From: Spirosoma linguale DSM 74
GTDB taxonomy: Bacteria > Bacteroidota > Bacteroidia > Cytophagales > Spirosomataceae
Direction of reading: 5' to 3'
NCBI GenBank assembly: GCA_000024525.1
Contig: CP001769.1
Coordinates: 5,179,001-5,243,000 of the forward strand
Length of the DNA stretch: 64,000 nucleotides
The notes beneath the pieces are model-generated. The model saw only the letters and a list, made by a program, of their open reading frames with translations. It had not been told where the DNA came from and ran no database searches. The position numbers and the translations under genes are program-made. Shown piece by piece: positions 1-9,400 of this stretch; positions within the stretch are counted from its first letter, which is position 1, and the number at the start of each line of letters is the position of its first letter.

Positions 1-2
1 CA

Positions 3-926
3 ACGGCAGTAACGCTGAAAGCGCTATATGCCGATACGGTTCGCTGTTTTGGGGAAAGTAACGGTCGGGTTCAACTCCTGGCCGCAGGGGGCGTGTCCAG
101 CTTTCGGTACGCCATCGACACCACCGGATCCGGCGAAACCCGGTATTACGCTGACCCGGCCTTTGGCGATCTGAAAGCCGGGCCATACACCTTTTGGGTG
201 AAAGACCAGAATGGCTGTAAACAGTCAACCGCGCTATCGGTTACCGAACCCCAAAAACTAAAATTGAGCCTGATCGCTCAGACAAATCCGCTTTGTGCCG
301 GCGAAGCCAATGGAACCATCAGCGTAGCCGCCAGTGGGGGGAACCTAGGCTATACGTATTGGCTCGACAACCGGCTTTCCCAGACTATGGGTCAGTTTAC
401 GGGCCTGACCCAGGCCGAGTATACGCTGAAGACCCTTGACCGGCGGGGGTGTCAGGATACCATCCGACGGGTGGTGCTGACCTGGCCAAAGCCCCTGGGA
501 GCCGCTATCCGATCCCAGCCCCCCCGCTGTGTGGATGATGCCAATGGCGCCATTAGCATTCAGTTAACGGGTGGCGTAGGTCGGTATTCCGGCATTTTGT
601 CCGGCACAAACCAGTCCGTGACCGCAATGGATTCTCTTCGGTATACGAATCTGGCGGCTGGTGCTTATGAGGTTATGGTGACGGATCAGAACAGTTGCCG
701 GCTTCGCATTCCGGTAGTGATTGCCAGGGCCGAACCCCTCACCCCCATTCAGCTGGGTGATTCGGCCGTGGTTTGCAAGGGGCAGTCCGTCACCCTTGAC
801 AGTAAAAATGCCGGGAAACAGATCAGCTGGTTACTCAATGGGCAACCCTTTAGTACCCTGCCGATTATTACAGCCACCGAACCGGGCTTGTACACCGTTT
901 CGGTCAAAAACGCCACCGGTTGCTAG
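3..926 (+). CDS. SprB-repeat surface protein, 5' part (partial, ends at in-frame amber)
   Basis: The frame is open from the window edge, so the true start lies upstream. It encodes repeated modules of about 75-90 residues with the SprB-repeat pattern: a Cys-containing start such as DTVRCFGESNGRV or NPLCAGEANGTI, a GG turn, then a YxLDNR/LxAGxYxVxVTDQNxC ending. Such repeats occur in large cell-surface proteins exported by the Bacteroidota type IX system and used in gliding or adhesion. The frame stops at TAG 924-926 just after the Cys that normally ends a repeat, and continues without a shift to 1517, where a T9SS sorting domain follows. The two parts are therefore one gene broken by a single nonsense codon (or a sequencing error). 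If the stop is real, the product lacks its sorting signal and would not be anchored or exported. Confidence 0.75.
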   Translation, partial: TAVTLKALYADTVRCFGESNGRVQLLAAGGVSSFRYAIDTTGSGETRYYADPAFGDLKAGPYTFWVKDQNGCKQSTALSVTEPQKLKLSLIAQTNPLCAGEANGTISVAASGGNLGYTYWLDNRLSQTMGQFTGLTQAEYTLKTLDRRGCQDTIRRVVLTWPKPLGAAIRSQPPRCVDDANGAISIQLTGGVGRYSGILSGTNQSVTAMDSLRYTNLAAGAYEVMVTDQNSCRLRIPVVIARAEPLTPIQLGDSAVVCKGQSVTLDSKNAGKQISWLLNGQPFSTLPIITATEPGLYTVSVKNATGC

Positions 927-965
927 ACTACGGGGCAGTTCCGGCTCATCAACTCCAGCAAAGCG

Positions 966-1517
966 ATGAAGGCTGATTTTCTGATGGCCGTTCAGGCGTT
1001 TGTGGGCGATACCGTATACGCCCTGAACGTGTCGAGTCCATCGGCCGATTTTGTGGACTGGCTCTTCCCCGCCGACGCCTACCTGGTGGAACGGAATGCC
1101 AGCCGGGCCGGCTTTGTGCTGGGCGCACCGGGCAATTACACCATCAGGATGCTGGCCACCAAAGACGATTGCCAGAACAGCAAACAGCGCGATATCCGGA
1201 TTTTTAATCGAAACGATATTGGTCAGACGGACCCTCAGCTGGGCTACCAGAATCAGATCAGCTTTGGTAAAGTGGGCGTATATCCCAACCCCAACTACGG
1301 AAAGTTCTCGCTCCAGATCGAGCTGAGCCCGGCCAGTGACGTGTCGGTATCGATGTACCGTTCGCTGAATTCAGCCCTGGTCTACCAAACCGATGGCAAA
1401 GGGAAAAGCCGATACGACTTTGCCATTGAGCTTAAAAATTTCGTGCAGGACGTCTACGTCATCGTCATTCGGGCGGGCACATCCATTTACCGGCAGAAAG
1501 TGCTGATTATGAACTAA
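966..1517 (+). CDS. 3' part of the SprB-repeat protein with T9SS type A sorting domain
   Basis: Same reading frame as the preceding part; the codons between the amber at 924-926 and this ATG are open, so the ATG at 966 is merely the first one available. The product has one more Ig-like/repeat segment. Its last 80 or so residues are a typical T9SS C-terminal domain: VGVYPNPNYGKFSLQIEL, then a segment equivalent to YRSLNSALVYQ, ending YIVIRAGTSIYRQKVLIMN-like beta strands (actual DVYVIVIRAG). The stop TAA overlaps the ATG of the next gene (TAATG), so the two are translationally coupled. It is probably not an independent gene but the C-terminus of the interrupted protein. Confidence 0.7.
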   Translation: MKADFLMAVQAFVGDTVYALNVSSPSADFVDWLFPADAYLVERNASRAGFVLGAPGNYTIRMLATKDDCQNSKQRDIRIFNRNDIGQTDPQLGYQNQISFGKVGVYPNPNYGKFSLQIELSPASDVSVSMYRSLNSALVYQTDGKGKSRYDFAIELKNFVQDVYVIVIRAGTSIYRQKVLIMN

Positions 1518-3406
1518 TGCCGACTACCCCACCTACTTTCATGATTCGTTCGTTCTGCCTGGCCGCCTGTGTGCTTGCCCTGCCCCTGAGGGGCCAGACC
1601 CAGCAGCTGGATTCGCTGGCTAGCCAGTTGAAACAGGGGCCAATGGGGGCCTTAAAAGCCCTGGTACCCAAGCCCTCTATCCGCCTGTCGGGGATGATTA
1701 CGGGCAACCATTTGTACTACCATGCCACTGGTATTCCAGATCGGAATGTTCCGTTCAACCTGCTCTATACGGGAAACCTGACGGCCGATTTGTTCGGCAA
1801 GATAAAGATGCCCATCGCCTTCAGCTTTTCCAATCAGGCCCTGGCGGCCAATGGGCTCAACGTCGGTAATCCCCTGGCACAGCTCGGGGCCAACCCGTTT
1901 CGCCAGCCGTTCAACCGGCTTCAATTACGACCCACCTACAAAGGGTTTACGGCCCAGCTGGGAACCTGTGCCCTCCAGTTTTCGCCCTACACCCTGGCCG
2001 GCCGACGCTACGACGGCATCGGCCTGACCTACAAATCGCCGGGGAAGCCCTTTTATGCGGGGTTTATGCTGGGTAATCTGCAACGAGCCGTCCAGGTCGA
2101 TACCACGGGGTCCGTTCGAAACAACTTTCCCGCTTACAGGCAACAGGGCCTGGGTATTCAGCTGGGCTATCGCCAACAGGACGACGCCATCGAACTGATC
2201 TACTTTACGGCTTCGGACCGGATCAATTCGCTGCCCTATTCGCTCGATGAGTACAACATACTACCCCAGCAAAATGCCGTTATCTCACTCAAAGGCAGCA
2301 AGACGCTGACCCGGCAGGTGCTGGTCTCGACCGAACTGGCCATATCGGGCCTCACTAACGACAGCCGGGCCATTGCCGAAGGGGTAAGCCGGAATCTGTT
2401 CACCACGTTTGGCGGTACGTTTACGCCCCGCGCATCGACCGACTACCGCAAAGCGTTCCGACTGGAGGTGCAGTTCCGGGGCAAAACCCTCCAGACGGGC
2501 CTGCTCTACAGCCGGGTCGATCCCAACTACCGCACCCTGGGGGCGTACTATTTCATCAACGACCTGCAGACGCTGGAGGGGAAAGCCGCCACCCAGCTGC
2601 TGCGGGGTAAACTGACCCTGAACGGGCAGGCGGGCCTGCAGCAGGACAACGTGCTGAACCAGAACCTCAAAACCAACCGACGGCTGGTGGGTAGTCTGAA
2701 CCTGAGCTACGTGCCCACCGAAAAGCTAAACCTGCTGCTCAGCTACTCCAACTTCAGCAGCTACTCCAACCTGCGACCGGTCTATGATTACCTCCGGCAG
2801 GTAACCCCCTATAATGCCCTGGATACGCTCAACTTCCGGCAGATCAACCAGAACCTGATGCTGATGGGCACCCTGGCCCTGCCCGGCTCATCGCCCGACA
2901 TCACCCAGAACCTGACGCTGAACGGGATTTTTCAGCGGGGTGAGGATAGTCAGGGCGGTCTGCCCCAGCGCAATAACCTGACCAACCTCAGCTTGGACTA
3001 CAGCTACCAGCACAACCGCCGAAAACTGCAGCTGACGACGGGATTCAATTACAGCCACAGCCAGTTCAGCAACCTGCCCAGCAGCCAGTGGGGCCCCTCG
3101 CTGAGCGTGAGCAAAACCCTAAGGCCATCCAGCCCGGGCACCCACTGGAAGACCAGTCTGAGTGGTCTCTACACCTGGGGAGCGATGCCCGGCGCATCCA
3201 CGCCGGGCGTGGATGCGCCGGGTGTAGCCGAGCAAACCCTGAATGCCCGCTGGAGTCTGAGCGGCCAGCTAATGCCTAAACTAAGCCTGGTGAGTAGTCT
3301 TATTTTTCTCCGTCAGCAAGCAAGTAGTCCGGATCGTTACCGACCCAATTTTAGCGAATTGACCGCCACCCTCGGCCTATCCTATCAACTTAGCCTGTTT
3401 AAGTAA
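1517..3406 (+). CDS. predicted outer-membrane beta-barrel protein
   Basis: 629 residues from the overlapping ATG; a better start is ATG 1541 (MIRSFCLAACVLALPLRG), which gives a clean signal peptide cut near GQTQQ. The mature chain lacks hydrophobic helices and is built of alternating polar/apolar strands ending in aromatic residues (LNLLLSYSNFSSYSNL, LSLDYSYQHNRRKLQLTTGF), the texture of an outer-membrane barrel, with a last residue pair typical of barrels (YQLSLFK). I do not recognise a named family. It lies between the SprB-repeat gene (overlap) and the giant toxin gene (14 bases away), an operon-like arrangement that makes a role in export or anchoring of its neighbours plausible but unproven. 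Confidence 0.6.
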   Translation: MPTTPPTFMIRSFCLAACVLALPLRGQTQQLDSLASQLKQGPMGALKALVPKPSIRLSGMITGNHLYYHATGIPDRNVPFNLLYTGNLTADLFGKIKMPIAFSFSNQALAANGLNVGNPLAQLGANPFRQPFNRLQLRPTYKGFTAQLGTCALQFSPYTLAGRRYDGIGLTYKSPGKPFYAGFMLGNLQRAVQVDTTGSVRNNFPAYRQQGLGIQLGYRQQDDAIELIYFTASDRINSLPYSLDEYNILPQQNAVISLKGSKTLTRQVLVSTELAISGLTNDSRAIAEGVSRNLFTTFGGTFTPRASTDYRKAFRLEVQFRGKTLQTGLLYSRVDPNYRTLGAYYFINDLQTLEGKAATQLLRGKLTLNGQAGLQQDNVLNQNLKTNRRLVGSLNLSYVPTEKLNLLLSYSNFSSYSNLRPVYDYLRQVTPYNALDTLNFRQINQNLMLMGTLALPGSSPDITQNLTLNGIFQRGEDSQGGLPQRNNLTNLSLDYSYQHNRRKLQLTTGFNYSHSQFSNLPSSQWGPSLSVSKTLRPSSPGTHWKTSLSGLYTWGAMPGASTPGVDAPGVAEQTLNARWSLSGQLMPKLSLVSSLIFLRQQASSPDRYRPNFSELTATLGLSYQLSLFK

Positions 3407-3420
3407 GCTCCACCGCCCTG

Positions 3421-6400
3421 ATGAATCGTTTCTACCAAGCCTTGTCTTTGTTTGTTACGGGTACCCTCCGGTGCCGATGGTCTATACTGCTGGTCCTTTC
3501 CCTGATGAGTCAACGGAATGTAGCCCAGTCGATCCAGAACTACCCCGTCCATACCTCGGCCTACTTCGTCGGACCGCCCTCCCAACGGCTGGCCGACTAC
3601 TTCTCGGCCGATAAACGACTCCTCGTCGACCTGCTCCTCAAAGACCTCACCAAACCCGCCATCCAGGTCTACCTCCGCTGGAGCCTCGAAGGCGTCGGCA
3701 TCCGCGTGGGCTCCCAACCCGGTTATGTCCCCCCTCACTTCATCACCCTCCAGCCGGGCATCCTCAACCGACAACGCGGCAGTGACCTCCAGGCCGACTA
3801 CTTCAACCCGGCCGCCATCCAAACCCAGGGCATCGACCCCCGCTCGGCCTACACCATCCAACTGCCCGAAGGCTTTTATACCCTCAACCTCGAAGCTCTC
3901 GAAGCCAGCACCGGCCAGATCGTCTCCAACACCAGCCAGACCTTCCTGGTGCTCACCTACCCCCAGCCGCCCCTGCTCAACCTCCCCCTGACGGGCAGTG
4001 AACTCTCCCCCACAGCCCTCCAGAAAGTACCCATCAGCTGGTCGCCCCGCCACTTTGCCACCCCCACCACCAACGCCGTCTATACCCTCAAGGTCTGTGA
4101 AGTGCCCGAGGGCTTCGAACCCAACGAGCAGGTGATGCTCACCTGCACCGAGCCCCGGCTCGAGATGACCATTCCGGCCACCACCACCGCCCCCGACATC
4201 ACCCAGTGGATCAAACCCCTGGAGGTGGGCCACCGCTACGCCTTCCAGGTGAGTGTCACCGACCTGAGCGGGGAGATGACCAACTTTGTCAACCAGGGCC
4301 GCTCCCAGGTGAGCTACTTCCGCTACGGCAAGGAATGCCGGCCACCGGCCTTCACTATCCAGTCCCTGGGCTCGGACCGGGTGCAGTTGAGCTGGGAGCG
4401 GACCGAAGGGGCGCAGGGCTATGTGGTGGAGTACAAGCTGGCCACCGCCCCCGACTGGCAAACGTTGTCGGCCACGGGTACGGCTCAGGTGATTGGGGGG
4501 CTAAAGCCCACGGCCGATTACCTGTTTCGGATGCGCTCGGACTGCGGGGGCTCGGCCCCCTCGGCACCCGGTGAAATCCAGACCTGGAACATCCGGGATG
4601 AAGCCCCCGATACCCCCCTTCAACTACCCCTGACGCTGACCAATCCCATCGCCATCCGGGTGCAGACCGGCCCCGATGGACAGGCCCAGCTACCCACCAG
4701 CTTATCAGCCCTCTACCGCAATTATCCTAGCCCGAGCGCCCCCAGCCCGGGCACTACCTCACCGCCCGCGGGGAGTAATCCCACTCCCGGTAGCCAACCA
4801 ACGACCACTGGTGCAGTATCGACCACGGACACCGGAGGGACGGGGCAAGCGACCAGCAGCCCTACTCCCGCAGACGCGGCCCTGCTCACCCTGCCCTACT
4901 GCGCCATGCAGGCCAGCAGCTTTGCGGGCTGCGAGGTGCCTCACCCCAGCGTGGCCCTGCCCACCGGGGAGAAAGAGCTGACCAGCCTGCAGGTGGGCGA
5001 TGTGCTGGGTATATATGATTATGCCGTCTTTGTCACCCGGGTGGGGGGCGGTTCACCCCTCTCGGGGGAAGGGCTGGCCCGACTGCCGTTTCTGGGCGGG
5101 ACGATGGTGCTGGTGGAGTTCTCGGGCGTATCGGCCCGGGCGGGGGAGGACGGCACCAACGGGGGCTGCGTGTATCAGCTTGCCCCTTCGGGCTTCTTTC
5201 GCATCAAGCGGACCACCCAGGCCCAGGTATTGGCCGCCCAGCAGGGCCTCATCCGGCAGGTGCTGGTGCAGCACTCGGGCAATCCAGCTGATTCGACCCG
5301 TGGCAATCCGTTTGTGGGCACTTTGGGCGAAGCCCTGGCGAAGTACGATTCGGTGGTGGTGAGTTTGGGCACTCCCCAGCGTCAGACCCTGAGTGCCGCC
5401 ACCCGGCAATCGCTCATTCAGTATCTGGCGGCTGTGGCCCAGGGGAGCGAGTCGATCCGGAATTCGTTCGATGCGGTCTACGGAGGGAGTCAGGAGCGGC
5501 TGGTGGTGAGTATTCGTGACAGTCTGGCCCAGTTGATGGGTCAGGTTAGGGCCAGTTTGACAGCGGTGCAGAGCGGCTCTTCGGGGGCTGATTTAGAGCA
5601 GCTGGCCGCTCGCTATGAGGCCCTGTTTGCGCAGCTGGGGCAGTTGACCAGTCCCAGCCATCCAACGCCGGTCAGTCCGTCGCTGAGCCCGGTGGTGTTG
5701 AGTCAGCTCACCGACACCAGCGTGAAGCTGAGCTGGCAGGGTGACCCCAGCTTTAGCCGGTATGTAGTGCATTACCAGCTGGAAGGTGGGGGTGAACTGC
5801 TGCAAACGGTGACGGGCACCAATATTCAACTGGTAAATCTGAAAGCAGGCAGTAATTATAATTACACCATTGAGGGGTACAAGGGCACGGAATTGGTCAG
5901 TAGGTACGGAGGCACTCCTTTTACGACCTTGACTAAAACCATACCAGCTCCTCAGAACCTGACTTATGCCGTGGTCGATGACCATAGAGTCAAACTGAGT
6001 TGGGATAAGAACAGCCAGCATGTAAGCTACAAGCTGGTTTATACCGATGCCACAGGCGAGCAGCGCACGGTGTATCCCACCACCAATCAGGTTAAGCTGA
6101 CGGGCTTAGCCACCAATCAGGCTTACACGTATGCGGTGATGGCCTATGGGAGTGGCTCGCTGGTGAGTGATGGGGCTACGAGCAATTTCCAGTTGGGAAC
6201 GGTCTGTTATGCCACCATGCAAGCCTCCGCCGAACGGGTGATAGCCGGTACGGAGGTGACCTTGACGGTGAGTAGCTGCCGGGATAAAGAGGGTAATCCG
6301 GGGATGGTGATCTGGACGGGCAAGGGTTTACCCCAGACCTTTGGCACCACGCAGGTTTTCCGCCCCAGCGAAACGGCCACCTATACCAGCTCTTGCCGGT

Positions 6401-9400
6401 TGATGGTGGACAATGGCAATGGGCCAGAGCCGGTAAGTTGCTCGGATAGCAAGACAATTACAGTTGATAAGGCCTGTACGGGGGTTATTGCAACAGTAAG
6501 CCCAAAAACGGTTGATCAGTATCAACCGATTGTACTACAAGCAACGGGCTGTGCCAGTAATATTCGCTGGGGGGTGGGCTATCCAACCGATGCAGGCGTC
6601 GTCAGTACCCAGCAGGCAGCCATCATCTATCCAACGACCAGCCAGAATAAAGCCCAAATCTATACGCTAGCCTGTAAAGACCAAACCGGCACCACCTGTC
6701 TGGTACAGGCGGGTACGGTTTATACCCAGTGTGCCTTTAAACTGGGGGTGACCACCCAAAGTAGTGGAGGGGTATGGGGCATCAACGCCAAAGCCAACAA
6801 ACAAATCATCGTAGAAGCCACCGGCTGCAGTGGCGAGATTGTCTGGCAGCGCGAGGGGGGCAATAGCAACATTGAGATTAACCAGGTCAATGGACCGGTG
6901 CCCGCCAATACGATTGTCTACAGCAACATCCGAACCGGCTTTACGGTCAACGCTACCTGCCGGACAACCGGTTGTCAAGCGACAACCGGCCCTCTGGATG
7001 TGCCCTCGACCTCGACGCTCTGTGATATGGATCATCGCTTGTTCATTCAGAACCTGGGGGCCTCAACCGGTGATCTAAGACTTGCCGTCTCAACGATTAA
7101 CGGCAAGTTACCCGGTTTGACGGATTTACCTCTCAAGTGGGATGATAATGGATCGACCACTAACCCCAGAACGATCCCAAGACCCAACGTACCCAGTGTT
7201 TTTTCGGTGACAACCGAGATTGGGGGCTGCAAAGCGGCCTATGCCTATCAACCGACCCCTCCTTCTCCGAACACCTTACCGCCGATTCCCTGTATTGAAT
7301 TTACCATAAGCGCTCCGCCAACTACAGATATACCCTGGAATAAGTCAGCTGTGGAGGTGACCCTGGGGGCAAGTGGCTGCGCGAACCCCGATCCCGGTAT
7401 TGTTAGCTGGACGGATCAGGCCGGAAACCCAATCCTTCCCGATAAGACGGGGAACATCACGGTGGTGTTTTCCCAAACGGGTACATCCAGTTTTTCGGCT
7501 ACCTGCTCGTTAACGGGGGAAACGAAAGTAGCGACCATCACCATTCGTAAAGGGACAAAGCCACCTGTCACCTTCAAGGTTACTCCGTCGGCCAGTGGCA
7601 TCATTCCTGCCGGTGGTGGGCCCGTTGATCTACTCTTGCAATCCAGTGGCTGTACGGATGCCGATCCGGCACTGCCCGATGGAACCGTAACCTGGAGAAA
7701 CCCGAATAAGAGCCCAATTGCGGCTGTTCCCGGTAAAATCGGCAGTACCCGCGTCTCGTTTACGCAACCGGGCACTTACACCTATACGGCTACCTGTAGT
7801 TTGAACAATGTTACCCTGCCGGTAACCGTGACAGTTACCCAACAGGTCATTCCCATTCCAACCGATCCCTGTAATTTTTATGCCTATACGAATTCACAGG
7901 ATAACTTCTTTCCGACCAATTCGTATAACAACATTGAACTGACGGTTGTTGGCGGAACCAGTATTGCAATCTATCCGGAAAACGGAGCACCACCCATCAC
8001 GAACATTGGGGGAGGGAAGTATGTGGCGTCCACTTCGGCCATTACTCAACCCATTATCTTTTCGTATCGGATTACGAATACTGGCCAAGGTGGTGAATGT
8101 ACAACCAGGGTAGTTATCAACCTGTATGACCAGGTTACGACCTATCATTCCTTCGTGGCTTCCTCCGTAACTCCGCCCACGCCAGCCTATCCAGAGAAGC
8201 CCAGTGGCAATTGCGGTTCCTATTATGCTGGATCAGGAGCGGCTACCTTTGGTATTCCCTGGAATGGCAATCAATATCAGGTCGACAAAGTAAAACGAAG
8301 TAATCACCCGAATTTAGGGGTCTTTGCCAGTTATCTCAGGAAGGCCGATGATGAAAATCGAAGCGTCACTAATTTACCCGACCTGGTCGGTTTGGTGGAT
8401 AAGCAATGCGACGCCCGCAAAGGTCGGCTCCGGTTTTACGCTGACTATAGCCGTTCGATAGAACTACCTATAGGGGCGGCACTGACACCCATGCTGCATG
8501 TGATGGTTCCCCGACCCGACCGTACTACGACGTACTATGGCCGCTGTTTTTACGACGAGGGGTATTGTGACAGCGAAATCACGCTGTCGACCAACCTCAA
8601 TGGCGGAGGTCGGGTGGGTACTTCCGAAGATAGTAGCACGACTGATGGTGGCCGACAGGCGGCTACTCAGCGCTGCGTCTACTCGACCCAGGCGGCTGTT
8701 AAAACCTTGCTGGCCCATGTACTCTGTGATAAACTCAGTGCCGTTCCAGGTGGTGAAGAGGCCAAATTAGCAGCCATCAAAGCTACCCTTCAGCAACAAG
8801 GCATCCAACTGGCCGACATTACGGATGCGATGGTGGCGAACCTGAAGGCTGGCGATTGCGCTAACGTGGTGACCGCGTTGACCAATGTGCCCAAAGGAGC
8901 CGATGATGTGCAGCCGGTAGCCGATCTGGATAAGCTCATCAACAACGATCTGGTGAATACACTGGTCAATGATGCGCTAAGTGCCGTTGCCGAAGACGAT
9001 GTCATCGACACCGACTTTGTGGAGCGGGAGATTGAAACGTTTACACCCACTGGTGGATTACGAGTCGCTAACCCCAATGCCCGACTGGCAGACCCGGGGA
9101 CATGCCCGGTCTACTACTTCTCACCAGCCGGTAAACGCATTGTGGTGCCTGATGTGAGGGCCTGCGTGGTGAGCGTCAATGGGGTACTTCTACAGTTTGT
9201 ACGGGATGGCAAAACTTATATCCCCTTATACAGCCGAACCACAAACGCTTTCCTGGGCTACTACGAGCAGACAGCATTTTTGGCAAAGGCCAAACCCAAT
9301 ACGGTCAATGGTAAAACCGTTGACATTGCCCCCAAAACTGCCCTGACCGACTGGGTGATTGACATTCAGTATCCCGACGAGCAAACCGGTTTGGCCCGTT

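Noticed and set aside
3385..4461. Long minus-strand frame opposite the giant toxin, repeated at 18025-18738
   Set aside because: It mirrors the GC-rich repeat, gives a glycine/valine-rich product without domain pattern, and recurs only because the sense sequence is duplicated.
4700..4880. P/S/T/G-rich stretch looked at as a microsatellite or CRISPR-like repeat
   Set aside because: Units are irregular at the DNA level; it is a protein linker between stalk domains.
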